DNA of 64,000 bases from Henricia sp. BOLD:AAB3569 (GCA_037783545.1 JBBELK010000998.1:310001-374000); one strand, 5' to 3'. Shown: positions 1 to 10,501, counted from the stretch's first letter. Numbers and translations: made by a program. Notes: generated from the letters alone by a model not told the origin.

Positions 1-1110
1 TCCGACAAAGCGTTGAAGCTGCTTCAATGTCACCTGTTCTGTCAATAAAATATGTTCTCTCACCTCAGCAAAGGACACCTTTTTCTTTTCTGGGATCCAG
101 AAGGACATTGTCCTTGAACAGATCCCCAGACCTAGATGTATGATGCTCGACGATGGATGAAGATGACTCTTCTTCAGATTGATGAAAAACCCCAATTATG
201 ATTTCATGTAGCAAACCACGCAAAGTGATCTCAAAGCCCTGTCAAATGCTTCTTCGTCTGACACCACTCCCGAGCCCTAGATACGAGCAAAATGAAGAAG
301 AAGGAGGAAAATATAAGGAATGCCAGGCAAACTACATCGGTTGGTTGATAAGCGAGAACATTCGCCAACGAAACGGTCATCAATCCAAACCTCGGTGTGG
401 ATGCCTGTAGCCCTGCGCATCGTCGGTAGACGAAAAGCAGCCATTCCTGTTAATGGATTTGGCGATTTCACCCAAGGGCACCAATTTAAAGGGTGTATCT
501 TTGCACCACAAATTTGGTCCTTTCATCGACAGAACTAGCCTTGGCTTTTTTTGGGCTCTATAGATAGAGCATATACACACCTCGGTGGAGGGACCTGGGC
601 TGTCTTCCCCAAAAGCTGTACAGAGCCCTCAATTATCCTCTTCGTTAATGTCTCGTTTATAAAAGGAACGAATTGGCGACACGACGGTGCGTTGACAAAA
701 TACATCTGAGGGGGCAAAGCGGAGTCAAAATGCCTGCCTCGGTATTCTCCTTTGAAGCGTTGGAAAAAGTCATGAATATCAACTCCTTCGCGCAGCCATT
801 TAGCGACAACGGGACCATCTGCTGATTCTTTAAGAACCACATCCCAAAGATCTGGTGCTCATTCAACGATCCGGCTATAAAACGCTCAGGATCCCTATAA
901 ACCGTAGCGCTTATAAATCTGGCAACACACTACCTGAAATGACATCGCAGGGGTTCGGTGCACCGACCCCAGGGGAACTTGCGGGCCTTCCAGATATGTT
1001 CCCCCATCTGAGGCCGTCTTTCCTTCGTCTTGCATTCTTGGCTGCAAAGGGATCAAAACACTCAACGGATGATCTTTCCCATGAGTGACTCTCCAGCACC
1101 CTCAGATATC
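1..1110 (-). pseudogene. Reverse transcriptase fragment, DIRS-like (copy A)
   Basis: Frames at 840-535 and 380-1 match the RT of copy B. The readable part covers the region before the fingers, the ALSIEPKK finger motif, and, beyond a deletion, the VWIDDRFVGE catalytic box at about 390-360. The box carries WIDD in place of the usual Y-x-DD. The 153-bp deletion at about 406 removes the D-x-x-GY to LPFGFK portion of the palm, so this copy cannot encode a working polymerase. The deletion is a multiple of three, so it leaves the reading frame. Confidence 0.6.
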
Positions 1111-1480
1111 GCAAAAGTTCCTATTATTAAAAATGGCATCAAAGCAGGAAAATCCATGTACATATGTGTGCGGAAGAGGGCGTAGTTAAGTAAAGAAAAT
1201 GCTCTTTTAATACGCCAAACATTTTGGTTACTACACTTCTTTGTTTATTCATTCCTTTTTTTTCTTCTTTTTCCCCCCCCTTTGCCAAAGTGAGACGTCA
1301 GTAGCCCGGTGATCCGGGTCTAGACATCCGCTAGTAATCGCAAGCGTCCACTGCCAAGCTTACGAAAAGGGCTTATCGGTTTGGCGTATAGACCCCAAAA
1401 CCATGACGCTTTCACTTTTGAAATTTATTACCCTTGGGGCAGACAACACGCACAAATATTTTCTTTTATCACAGAACGCA

Positions 1481-1813
1481 TTATACAATCTCTTTACAAT
1501 CGCGGGCCATGTGACCCCTCTTTTGACATCGGAAACAAGCGCCTGTACGCTTGGCCAAGCCCAAGCTTCCCCCGCCACGCTGCGGATTCCATCTGGATCG
1601 GAAACCCCGACGCCAGTGCCTAAAAACGCCGTCGTACGGCTCCGCACGCCCTTTAACGTCGACCGGAGGAGCGCTCAAGCCCAGATGTTTACGGGAAAAT
1701 CTGAGACGCTTGTCCGAATCTTCGCCGGTAACCGATTTATAAATGTACATAGCGATACCGAGCACCTTGGACTCTACGTGCTTTGTGCACTCCGTGAGCA
1801 AATTTACATACAT
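1481..1813 (-). pseudogene. Gag-like protein with CCHC zinc knuckle (partial)
   Basis: The 110-residue frame ends with a classic retroviral-type zinc knuckle, C-x2-C-x4-H-x4-C at residues 93-106 (CFRCQKRGHMARDC), preceded by a basic Arg/Trp/Gly-rich stretch. Such knuckles bind nucleic acid in Gag proteins of retroelements. A second minus-strand frame at 1997-1737 overlaps it and is probably the upstream Gag part after a frameshift. It lies just upstream, in minus-strand sense, of the copy A RT, which is the expected Gag-Pol order. I do not see a full Gag. Confidence 0.55.
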
Positions 1814-2000
1814 CTACTTTTCCTTGATGTCGTCGGGGGTTAAGGGCGTGAACTCTTCTACATATTTTCTTAGCACCGACATCACGTACGCAACGTTGCG
1901 ATCGTAGCCTGTTTCTGTACAATCCTTCAGAAGCTCCAAACGCCTCGGCTTGTCGACATCCAAAGCAGATTTTGCCTGCATTTAAAAAACAAACCAAAAG

Positions 2001-2585
2001 CCCAACGTACTAATTACGGGCCAAATACTGGCCATAAGGAAACATTTTCACCTAGACATGACCTCGGCCGCGCCGACGTAACACGGGGGAGGGTGGGGCG
2101 GGTAATAATTCATCCCGTCTTATTGACATTTGCCCGAGAACCAGAAGTTCAACATGATAAAGGATGCAACAAGATTCGACTTAAATCGAGCGGCCCGTGA
2201 AACGTTCCGGGGGAAACGCCCCCTGCCGCCTCTGGGACGGGCCCTGATCCAAAACTGAGGACGCAGTGGACCGACCGACCCATTTGGGAAACCCTGCTGA
2301 TTTCGCACCAGCGGCCGACCTCTGAGTCAAAAGCCCAGTACGATTTCCCCTCCCGAACTCTCTTAGGGAGCCATGCCAGCACAAAAGGATTACATTCGGA
2401 GCGGAATAGGCCTATTTCAAAATCCATACAAAATCCTGAAAATGATATTGTCCCGTAACTTATAATTTTCCCTTGGGGGAAACCTTGCCCCTTCACGCTC
2501 TGACGCGTGACCTCTCAATTTGGGCTTAACTGAATTCTCCCCGGCCCCTTTCCGCCTTGAGGTCCGACCTCTTATTTTGGGTTTA
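2001..2585 (-). other. Non-coding junction between the two DIRS-like copies
   Basis: No convincing coding sequence. On the minus strand it lies between the end of the hydrolase frame of copy B and the Gag of copy A, so it should contain the element termini. Two imperfect direct repeats built on GACCTCTCAATTTGGGCTTA (about 2510-2529 and 2571-2590) are visible. They may be remnants of the split repeats typical of Ngaro elements (inference). Confidence 0.3.
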
Positions 2586-3704
2586 CTACAACAATCTCTC
2601 AATGTCCGCCAAATCGCCTTGCACAATATAATCATTTGAAAGGAAGACCCAGTTCTCCTCGCTACATATCGCTCTCAAAGCCTCGTTGACGGTGGCAACA
2701 GAACGGTTTACTTGCACGAGCTCCGTTTGACAGAACGATGACATGATGAAAATGGAGTCTGGAAACTCGGATTTCAGACGAGCCGCAGCTAGGCGAAACA
2801 CTCTTACTACTTATTTGGCTCCTTTGCGGCAATCGGCCGACCTGCTGAGATCGTTGATACCCCCATGCAAAACCACTGCGTCCTGTGAATGTCGGCGACA
2901 TGCGGCGGCTGCCGCTCTACATAATGACGAGATCTTATGACCGCCGTTTGCAACGAGCCGCACATTTAGGCTTAGCGGCCAGCTGAATCCCTTCAGACCC
3001 TTAAACATAGAATCTGACATGATAAGCACGCTTTTCTGCTCGAGTGGAAGGCCTTCCTTCTCCTTGTCTTGGCCAGGAAAGAAGCACTCGAAGGCCCACA
3101 GTTCAAAAGGCAGGCCCGGATGACTTGATACGCAACCTTTAGTTGACGGAACCTCAATGACCCCTGTCTGTCCAACCTCCGAAAGACGTACGGAACGGCG
3201 CACAAAGGAAAGCAAATGCGTCCACCATGGTCTCGGATGAGTGTACTTCGGAATCACCAACGTAACCTTTATATTTCCCCATTCTTGGAACAAGCGAACG
3301 AGAGAGGCGATCAATACAAATGGTGGGAACACAACAGGGCACTTTTGGGCAAAGATGTTGATTCCCGCTGAGCCGGGCGCTGGATCTCTTGAATACAATT
3401 TTAGTGGCGACCCATCGAGTGCCTTCGGCACATTTGAAGGGAGTGCCATCAGGTCAAACGTAAAACTGCGAGGTCCACCTAACTCCCTCTGAAGAAATTC
3501 CCAGATTGGCTGAGATAACCGAGCATCTGCTCTGGACATCTCTCTTGATGGAGCATCTGCTGGATTTTGGCTGGAAGGGACCCATGTTAACTGCAGCGTG
3601 AAGTTTGCCTCTAAAGTGAGAGCGAAAATCAACTTCAAAACCCTTGCCAAGGCTACCGACATTGCTCTGCCCCTGCCAAACTTAGCAAAGGACCAATGCA
3701 TCAA
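2586..3704 (-). pseudogene. RNase H tail and SGNH-hydrolase domain of DIRS/Ngaro-like element (copy B), one in-frame stop
   Basis: A single minus-strand frame runs from 3704 to 2586, broken only by one TAA at 2811-2813. The first third ends the RNase H region, with the motif WVPSSQNPADAPSR at residues 42-55. A connector follows, then a domain that looks like an SGNH/GDSL hydrolase: LIMSDSMFKGL (the nucleophile-serine block, about residues 227-237), a Gly-Gly block, then VVLHGGINDL (the GxND block, about residues 276-285). After the stop, a frame rich in alpha/beta-type segments continues to 2586. An SGNH hydrolase in the body of a YR retroelement is known from Ngaro elements. I see no tyrosine recombinase frame. 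Confidence 0.6.
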
Positions 3705-3707
3705 CCG

Positions 3708-4304
3708 TCACGTCGACACGCCTATCCCACAATGAATATACGAACGATTGATAGGCCTGTCAGGACTCCTCCCCCCCCCCCCCTCCCCCCCCCCTCCCCC
3801 CCCCCCTCTCCCCCCCCCCTCCCCCCATCGAAAACCAGATGCATCCGAGCTGAGAGCCACGGACACATGAATCCACAAAACGCCAGAAAAGGATCTCGGC
3901 CCGAACGTCTTGCGATAGCGGGGTAGGGGCAATGTCACCCAACTTGACATGAAAGCGCAGCACTCACTCACGAACAAAGATGCCGCTGGAAACACCAAAG
4001 CAAAGCTTTGACACTTTCCGACAAAGCGTTGACACTTTCCGACAAAGCGTTGAAGCTGCTTCAATGTCACCTGTTCTGTCAATAAAATATTTTCTCTCAC
4101 CTCAGCAAAGGACACCTTTTTCTTTTCTGGGATCCAGAAGGACATTGTCCTTGAACAGATCCCCAGACCTAGATGTATGATGCTCGACGATGGATGAAGA
4201 TGACTCTTCTTCAGATTGATGAAAAACCCCAATTGTGATTTCATGTAGCAAACCACGCAAAGTGATCTCAAAGCCCTGTCAAATGCTTCTTCGTCTGACA
4301 CCAC
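3708..4304 (-). pseudogene. RT thumb and RNase H start, DIRS-like (copy B)
   Basis: The 198-residue frame contains the post-catalytic RT region (LGFFINLKKSHLHPSSSIIHLGLGI, read here in two parts: a Lys-Ser-x-L block, then the I-x-H-L-G-L block). It continues through a thumb-like helix with QLQRFVGKCQ duplicated in tandem, and reaches SSDASGFRWG, the first RNase H aspartate block. The frame then enters a long Gly tract encoded by the C-rich repeat at 3768-3827, which disrupts RNase H. Confidence 0.6.
3768..3827. repeat. C-rich homopurine/homopyrimidine tract
   Basis: About 60 bases of nearly pure C with single T interruptions. It lies exactly inside the RNase H frame of the retroelement and encodes a poly-Gly run on the minus strand. 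The G-rich strand has the run pattern needed for quadruplex formation. It is probably an expanded simple repeat that arose after the element died. Confidence 0.85.
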
Positions 4305-4313
4305 TCCCGAGCC

Positions 4314-4801
4314 CTAGATACGAGCAAAATGAAGAAGAGGGAGGAAAATATAAGGAATGCCAGGCAAACTACATCGGTTGGTTGATAAGCGAGAACATTC
4401 GCCAACGAAACGGTCATCAATCCAAACCTCGGTGTGGATGCCTCGGTTCTTTATCCATGTGGAGAGGCAGGAACCGACAGTCGTGTAAACGAATGCACTG
4501 TTCTTAAAGCCAAAGGGCAAGGCAGTGTCCACAAAATAATATCCGCCCACTCGAAGCCACAAAACGTCCTTGGAGACTCCGACAGAAGAAGCTGCTTGTA
4601 GCCCTGCGCATCGTCGGTAGACGAAAAGCAGCCATTCCTGTTAATGGATTTGGCGATTTCACCCAAGGGCACCAATTTAAATGGTGTATCGTTGCACCAC
4701 AAATTTGGTCCTTTCATCGACAGAACTAGCCTTGGCTTTTTGGGCTCTATAGATAGAGCATTTACGCACCTCGGCGGAGGGACTTGGGCTGTCTTCCCCA
4801 A
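4314..4801 (-). pseudogene. RT fingers and palm, DIRS-like (copy B)
   Basis: Two overlapping minus-strand frames together give the core RT. The 4801-4451 frame holds ALSIEPKKPRLVLSMKG and FSSTDDAQGYKQLLLSESP, the first catalytic region. The 4562-4314 frame holds LPFGFKNSAFVYTTV and VWIDDRFVGE, the Y-x-DD-equivalent box with Trp-Ile before the Asp pair. A frameshift around 4500-4560 separates them. The GFKNS block followed by an I/W-DD box fits DIRS-like RTs. I assign the lineage with moderate confidence. Confidence 0.65.
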
Positions 4802-4850
4802 AAGCTCAATGAGCCCTCAATGAGCCTCTTCGTTAATGTCTCGTTTATAA

Positions 4851-5788
4851 AATAATAATAATAATAATAATAGCAATCTTATATCGCGCCAAATGCCAGG
4901 GCCTCTAGGCGCTTTACAGTATAAACCAAAGCGATAACATACCACATGTACATAGATAAAAAAAAATAAAAAATATTAAACATTAAAAACCAAAGAGCAT
5001 CATCAAGAGCATCAAGTCTGGTAATACTGAACAAAAAGATGTGTCTTAAGCTGGGACTTGAAATTACTGATGGAATGAATTTGACGCATGCTGTTAGGAA
5101 GACCATTCCAGAGGTGTGCCGCTGAAAAAACAAAAGATCTATTACCATAGAATTTTGTTGATGAGCGAGCAGGTACCCTCAATTGACAGTCCGATGATGA
5201 TCTTATAGAGACCTAGATGGGGTATACAACTGAACAAGGTCAGAAAGATAACCTCGAGGTAACAAAAGCATGCACTAATCTAGAAGTCGATGTTTGATCA
5301 AGATATTGTCGAATCTGTCCAATCTTTCTTAATGCATGCCAAGCAGCCTTACACAAGTTGTTGATATGATTGGTCATTGTGAGAGATGAATCCATGAAAA
5401 CTCCAAGGTTGCGAGCATGTACTGACGGTTGGATGACATCATTGCCAATAGTCAAACCTGGCAAGGAATGACAGACCGCTTTACTAAAATGTGAACGAAA
5501 AAACAGTATCTCGGTCTTCCTATCATTTAACACAAGCATGTTGAATTTACACCAAGATCTAATGGCAGATATACATGCTTCCATCCTCTTCACAGCAGTA
5601 TCACGCTCATGAGGCTTAAATGACAGGTAGAGCTGGGTATTATCGGCATACATGATAGATTGAATACCATGGGCGTCAATTATGTCTTGTAAAGGGGCAC
5701 TGAACAAAATGAAAGCCAGTGGCCCAATGACAGAGCCTTGATGAACTCCACAGTCCACAGCAATTGGGTCAGACACGACATTTTTATT
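4851..5788 (-). mobile_element. CR1/L2-like LINE fragment with ATT-repeat 3' tail, inserted in copy B
   Basis: Comparison with copy A (about 660) shows that everything from 4851 to about 5992 is inserted. The left end is an (ATT)n simple tail on the minus strand. Next to it is a GC-rich 3' end (GGCGCGATATAAGATTGC-type) that resembles the 3' ends of CR1/L2 LINEs. The RT carboxyl part lies at 5776-5240. The element is 5'-truncated, as usual for LINEs. Confidence 0.65.
5240..5776 (-). pseudogene. Non-LTR retrotransposon reverse transcriptase, carboxyl half
   Basis: The 178-residue frame begins with GVHQGSVIGPLAFILF, the conserved LINE RT block 4, then SIMYADNTQLY, the catalytic box. The box here reads YADN instead of YADD, so the second aspartate is lost. 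The LNDRKTEILFF and NLGVFMD blocks follow. It ends in frame near HAFVTSRL, the same motif that starts the LINE fragment at 57766. It is CR1/jockey-clade-like and a dead fragment. Confidence 0.75.
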
Positions 5789-5992
5789 TATTTATTTATT
5801 TATATATATACCACATCCAACAGCGGAGGGACCGCCAATTACAGGAATGGGAGCAAGTGTGGTTGAGTGCCTTGCTCAAGGGCACAGGTGCCACAACCCG
5901 TCACGGCCAGGAATCGAACCTACATTCTAGTACTACCACAGGAACTTAAGTTCGACGCACTAGACCGCTCGGCCATAACACCCCAGAAACAG
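5789..5992 (-). mobile_element. tRNA-derived SINE
   Basis: Read on the minus strand from 5992, the sequence starts with a tRNA-like head. An A-box-like TGGCCGAGCGGTCTAG and, about 45 bases on, a B-box-like GGTTCGATTCC are arranged as in tRNA-Leu/Ser. The body contains CTTGAGCAAGGCACTCAACC, and the element ends in a TTTA/TA-rich simple tail at 5780-5815. It abuts the LINE fragment, so both may have come in together or used the same site. Confidence 0.7.
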
Positions 5993-6440
5993 AACGAATG
6001 GGCGACACGACGGTGCGTTGACAAAATACATCTGAGGGGGCAAAGCGGAGTCAAAATGCCTGCCTCGGTATTCTCCTTTGAAATGTTGGAAAAAGTCATG
6101 AATATCAACTCCTTCGCGCAGCCATTTAGCGACAACGGGACCATCTGCTGATTCTTTAAGAACCACATCCCAAAGATCCGCGTTTTCATTTAACGATCCG
6201 GCTATAAAACGCTCAGGATCCCTAAACCGCTTGTAAATCTGGCAAGACACTACCTGAAATGACATCGCCGGGGTTCGATGCACCGACCCCAGGGGAACTT
6301 GCAGGCCTTCCAGATATGTTCACACATCTGAGGTCGTCTTTCCCTCGTCTTGCTTTATTGGCTGCAAAGGGATCAAAACACTCAATGGATGATCTTTCCC
6401 ATGAGTGACTCTCCAGCGCCCTCAGATATCGCAAAAGTTC
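5993..6440 (-). pseudogene. Upstream RT region, DIRS-like (copy B)
   Basis: Homologous to 670-1125 of copy A. The minus-strand frames 6434-6222 and 6283-5960 encode the region just before the RT fingers (for example DVVLKESADGPVVAKWLREG). Beyond 6440 the two copies diverge abruptly, which marks the truncation point or end of copy B. Confidence 0.55.
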
Positions 6441-6445
6441 CTATT

Positions 6446-6937
6446 ATTATAAATTTTATTTTACTCTACTAGCTGCCAGTACACCAAGGCCCAGCTTGGA
6501 GTTCCGTTGGCCGAGATCAACCACCCCTACGCCATAACTAAGTGCTGCCTATGTTGGACTTTACCGAATAGTTTGCATCTATAAAATACACCCATTTAGT
6601 TTTATATCGATTAATTTGCCTTTCCATATAAGGTTATACCTACCTCCACAATATCGTATGCGATGTCCATGTCTCCGGCCGCATACAAAACTCCGAGAGA
6701 GTTGAAGAATGTATCGCAAAGGCGCTAAAATTGTCAACGGCACCATAAACGTGCACGTAAAAAGGCGTACTGCGCATGTCCTGTGAGCGCTAATGAATTG
6801 AACCAATCAGGCGCACCCGTCACGTCAGACCTTCCAAATCTACGGTCTGTCGACTGATAATTGGGCAGATACACACGCCCTAAACCGAACCACACGCATT
6901 ACGGGTAAATCCCAAAACCGCAAACTCTCATAAACAA
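6446..6937. other. No gene seen
   Basis: AT-moderate sequence without a convincing frame, RNA gene or recognised repeat boundary. Confidence 0.5.
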
Positions 6938-7104
6938 TAGACCGCCAAAGTAAAACGTCACACTCTGTGTGTTGCCATGGCTATTTGGTCCAAACCAAAA
7001 CCAGTGAACCACTTCTCTGCGCTTCACACAAATGGAAGCTTCAGAATACCAGCGATTACTTAGACGTAACCACCGTAGCAACGACGTCACACTTTGGCAG
7101 TCCA
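6938..7104. mobile_element. MITE family A, full copy
   Basis: The ends are inverted repeats: TAGACCGCCAAAGTAAAACG at the left and its imperfect complement at the right, with CGTCAC inside each. The same roughly 150-170-bp family, with internal AAAACCAGTGAAC, occurs at 7806, 11319, 15035 and 32508. The 15035 copy is verified by an empty site. Confidence 0.7.
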
Positions 7105-7554
7105 CTGGAACGAATTTACCAGTCGGACTTCACGCGCATGAGCCATCGTGCACCAAACATATAGTGCCACTCAGAAGAATTACAAGCTTCCCTAGAAAAT
7201 CTAGAAAAGCTCCTTTCCAAATAAGAAAGGTCTTCATTTGAATTGCTTAAAACGATACGCAACGAATCATTTATAGGAGAGTAGTGACGTCCGAGAACTG
7301 TATTCTGTATTCTTACTGGATTTTAAAACCTTTCTCACTACACCTTACCGGTAAAATCCTTCGGACAAAATCTTTATCCCCGAAATACCATTGACAGTAA
7401 CCCGTACACTCTCTCGATCTACTGGGCCCCGGCCCTGTGTCTTTCCTTCTTCCATGGTCCAACCATGCATGAAACGAAATATCGCCAGCACAGCTCACGT
7501 CCCACCCAGCTGGCGAGCTGCTAGAATCACGAATGATCTGTCGCCCTCATCAGC
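7105..7554. other. No gene seen
   Basis: No supported coding or RNA feature. Short frames here have no recognisable motif. Confidence 0.5.
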
Positions 7555-7802
7555 ATGATGAGGGCCCGCCCTATGTGGCCGGTGCCCGGCCCTGTCGATG
7601 TTTCTACGATTAGGTTACGGCTTGTATTTTTCGCCGGACCACAAGTTGATTTTAAGGGCGAATTAAAATTAACCGGGGGCCCGCCGAAGCCAAAAATAGC
7701 CCGGCAGCCGCTGGGAGTCCCACTGGGCCCCTCCCGCAAGTGCCGAAAAAACAGCCCCTAAACTACCCGGGAAGACATCGGTTTGGAAATGTGACTGGGG
7801 TA
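7555..7802. mobile_element. Right part of a GC-word TIR element (same family as 39479-40005)
   Basis: It ends in TGTGACTGGGGTA followed by TTA, exactly as the element at 39479-40005 does. Its interior shares the blocks CCCGGCAGCCGC and GGAGTCCC and repeated GCCCGGCC/GATGCCC-type words. The matching left end was not found, so the element appears 5'-truncated. Confidence 0.5.
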
Positions 7803-7805
7803 TTA

Positions 7806-7927
7806 TTGGGTCTAAACTTAAAACCAGTGAACCTTTTCCCTGCGCTTTAGCATGTAGACGTTTCAGATTACCAGCGAATGTTTAGACCCAATTACCATGT
7901 CAACGTACGTCACACTTTAGTAGTCTA
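7806..7927. mobile_element. MITE family A, left-truncated copy
   Basis: It contains TTGGGTCTAAAC, the AAAACCAGTGAAC core and the right end ACTTTAGTAGTCTA of family A. The left terminus is missing where the TIR element ending at 7802 abuts. Confidence 0.65.
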
Positions 7928-9448
7928 TGCTCAACTGACGAACTGATGTATCATTCCACTGAAAATGTGTGACAAATTGACAGGGAAATAACTGGCACGT
8001 ACCGTCTATATGTTTGGTGTCTCTCTGGTCCTGAACGTAACCGCAAGAAAAGAAAATGCGGCCGAAATACACATCTATTTCACTGGACGGTGATGCTCAA
8101 TGCGTGCTGCCATCCACCATACATAGCGTTTGACATTTTAAGACTATACGATAGGTAACTCAAGATTTCTACAACTTTGATGTTTAGGGGCCGTTGGCGA
8201 TACGACATGGCGTATAAAGGTCATGGTCCCCAACATGCTTTAAACCACTAACAAAATCGCGCACTGTGCACTGATCAGAAAATTAAAACAATTAATAAAT
8301 AAACGAGGTCACCATAAAATTAGTACTCAGTCATAAAATTAAGTAAATTCTGGTGTACTGAGTACTAATTTTATGACATCCACAGCCTATACTCTACGTA
8401 CCTACCCCAAGCTAGCGAAAACTTTCGTCCTTTCTCATACAAATGATTGCGTTTTTCCCTAAGCTGTTTTTAGAGTTTTGGAGTTTCTGGGACACTGTCT
8501 GCTTTACGATTCCGAGCTACTGCTATTGCGTTTTGTCCTTAGATAGGACACTTAAAACCTAAAATATTTATACAGTGCGAGTAAAACATTTTACACTTTT
8601 AAAATTATATGTTGTGTTTTAGTGTACCAATATTTATATAAGATGTTTTGACATGTAGGCCTATTTAGGATAAGTTCTCCTGTGTCTTTTGGTAGCAGTT
8701 TAATTAAATTATGTTTAATGCATGACCGCACATGAGGCAAATAAGGGTGTCAGGTGGAACACGACTTGCGCCAACTGATCATGCAGAATTGAAAAAGAAG
8801 ACCAAAACAAATTTAAAAACCCCAAAACTTGCCTTTGTTTAATAGGTTGTGGCTTGTTGAGGTTGTTGGCTTGGTATTTACGAAAAATGTAAGTAAACGG
8901 CGGCACCGCGAGATAGACATCTTGCATTAGGAAATCGCTGGCGAAAGCTTTGAAACGCAGCCGTGACACTTTGTGTGCGGTGGAATTCGCTTACCAAGTT
9001 TTAAGATGAAGATTAGACCACAAGATGTTTCATTGTACGTATGTTCAACGAGTCTTGGTTGATTCTTGAAAACAACTAAGTCACTCATGGTTCAAATTCT
9101 TTTCTTTTTCTTCATCTTAAAACATGGCTCGTCCTCAGCTCACACCCCAGCAAAGGGCCTCCTTCCACTGCACACAAAGTGCCACGGCTACGTGTTCCAA
9201 ACCTTCCTGTCCCCGCCACACCTCCCCTTGTGCTGCCCCACCCTTTAGGTGGGGGTTTGGTCACGTTTTTATGCCCCAGGTTGGGGATTTTGACCCACTG
9301 AAATAAAAATGTCTGTGCACCGGAGTGAGGAAAATAAGCGGTGTAAATGTTAGTTTCATTCATTTTTTTGCTATAATTCGCAGTTCTTAAATAGGGCTGG
9401 ATACGCTGGATCTCTTAATGCTCTTTCTGCATTATTACCCCTGCTTAT
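7928..9448. other. Intergenic sequence without a gene
   Basis: About 1.5 kb, AT-rich in the middle. I see no coding exon, RNA gene or complete transposon. The only clear structure is the short hairpin at 8314-8374. Confidence 0.5.
8314..8374. repeat. Inverted repeat, 17-bp arms
   Basis: ATAAAATTAGTACTCAG at 8314-8330 is the exact reverse complement of 8358-8374, separated by 27 bases. It could be a tiny palindromic MITE end pair or a chance foldback. Confidence 0.75.
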
Positions 9449-9596
9449 GGGGTCGATTTCACAAAGATTTACGACGCGTCGCAAATACCAAATCCATCGC
9501 AACTCGCCAATCCCATGGCAAAATTACAAAGGGTTCGGCGACTTGTGATGGGTATGGTACTTGCGACGCGTCGCAAGTCTTTGTGAAATCGACCCC
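9449..9596. mobile_element. MITE with GGGGTCGATTTCACAAAG termini
   Basis: The 148-bp element has long, nearly perfect inverted ends: GGGGTCGATTTCACAAAG plus the palindromic GCGACGCGTCGC near each end. The terminal GATTTCACAAA box is shared with the larger foldback element at 25707-26900, so they may use the same transposase. Confidence 0.8.
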
Positions 9597-9714
9597 TGGT
9601 CATTGGGCTCAGTAATAATCATTCCTTAGTCCTCGGCTCCCTAGCCTTGTGGAGTATACAGTCCCGTGCTGCAATATGCGCACAGGGACTAATCAAACAA
9701 ATTAGCGTTTTCTA

Positions 9715-9883
9715 CTCTCACATGTACCCTTTTCCTCATGGGTGGACAGAGGCAATTCATTGCAAAGTGCCTTGCCGAAGGACACACGTACCAAGAACAA
9801 GCCCGGAGGGAATTCGAACCCACTACCTGTTGAATCCAAGTTTTGGATTCAACATGCTACCCTACTGAGCCATGGAACCCCAT
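9715..9883 (-). mobile_element. tRNA-derived SINE
   Basis: The minus-strand head has an A-box-like TGGCTCAGTAGGG and a B-box-like GGTTCGAATTCC. It is followed by GTCCTTCGGCAAGGCACTTT, a block similar to bodies of marine-animal SINEs, and CTGTCCACCCATGAGG. It is a different family from the SINE at 5789. The distal end is not sharply defined. Confidence 0.7.
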
Positions 9884-10289
9884 AGACGGGCAAAATATAG
9901 CACTCTACCCCAAAACATTCTAACAAAATGTCTGTTCATTGTTTTTTGCCCTATTGTGTGTAGTGAATAACAGGAAGAATGTCTACCAAAGTCAACCCAC
10001 TGGAAATGGTTTAAATCAGGTCACTTCCAAGATGGCCGCCGTTGACCTTGAAAATTACTTAAATGGCTGTAACGTCTTTACTACTCGGTGCAGAACAATG
10101 ATTTAAATGTTTACTCTAGGGTCTTCGACAAACTCAAAGACGGCGGTAATCAATCACAAGAATGGGCTTGATTGAGGTTGGAGCTGGCTTCGGGCTGGGC
10201 TGGGCGGCTAGCTTCCTGTGTTGTTTCTTTTCGGGCAAAACGGGCCGAAAATCATTGGAGCTAAAATATTTCAAAATATGGCTATCCAT

Positions 10290-10501
10290 AGAGTTATATA
10301 TATAGAAAACTAGAGTGTGCACATGGCTATTCAAGTCACGTTTGTGGACTGTGCCGATGTGGGCGGCGACATGTTTGCTTAACGCCAGGGGTGCCAAGTG
10401 GGCAAAACCCTTTTGCGAACCCGTAGCGTTAAGCCAAAATGGCGGCGTCCATATCGGCACATCGTGTATTGGGAGTGCGCACTCTAGATTTCTATAACTC
10501 T
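10290..10501. mobile_element. MITE, about 212 bp
   Basis: The ends AGAGTTATATATATAGAAAA and TTTCTATAACTCT are inverted repeats, extended inward by TAGAGTGTGCAC/GTGCGCACTCTA. The interior has no frame. Confidence 0.65.

Larger units (their letters stand above)
1..2000 (-). mobile_element. DIRS/Ngaro-like retroelement, copy A (partial, runs off left edge)
   Basis: Read on the minus strand, this stretch holds a Gag-like zinc-knuckle reading frame (about 2000-1481), a linker, then the amino half of a reverse transcriptase (about 1110-1). Bases 1-1125 are closely similar to the second copy at 4044-6440. Relative to that copy it lacks about 153 bp of the catalytic core near position 406 and lacks the LINE/SINE insertion. 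The reverse transcriptase resembles the tyrosine-recombinase retroelement (DIRS) lineage rather than Gypsy or Copia, which is a judgement from motifs. It has no intact long frame and is probably dead. Confidence 0.6.
2586..6445 (-). mobile_element. DIRS/Ngaro-like retroelement, copy B (interrupted)
   Basis: Minus-strand order is RT (6440-3960, interrupted at 4851-5992 by a LINE fragment and a SINE), RNase H (around a C-rich tract), then SGNH hydrolase to 2586. The Gag found in copy A is missing, because homology to copy A stops at about 6440. Direct comparison with bases 1-1125 defines the insertion and shows the two copies are the same family. The head-to-tail arrangement with copy A could be a tandem integration or a later duplication. 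Confidence 0.6.
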
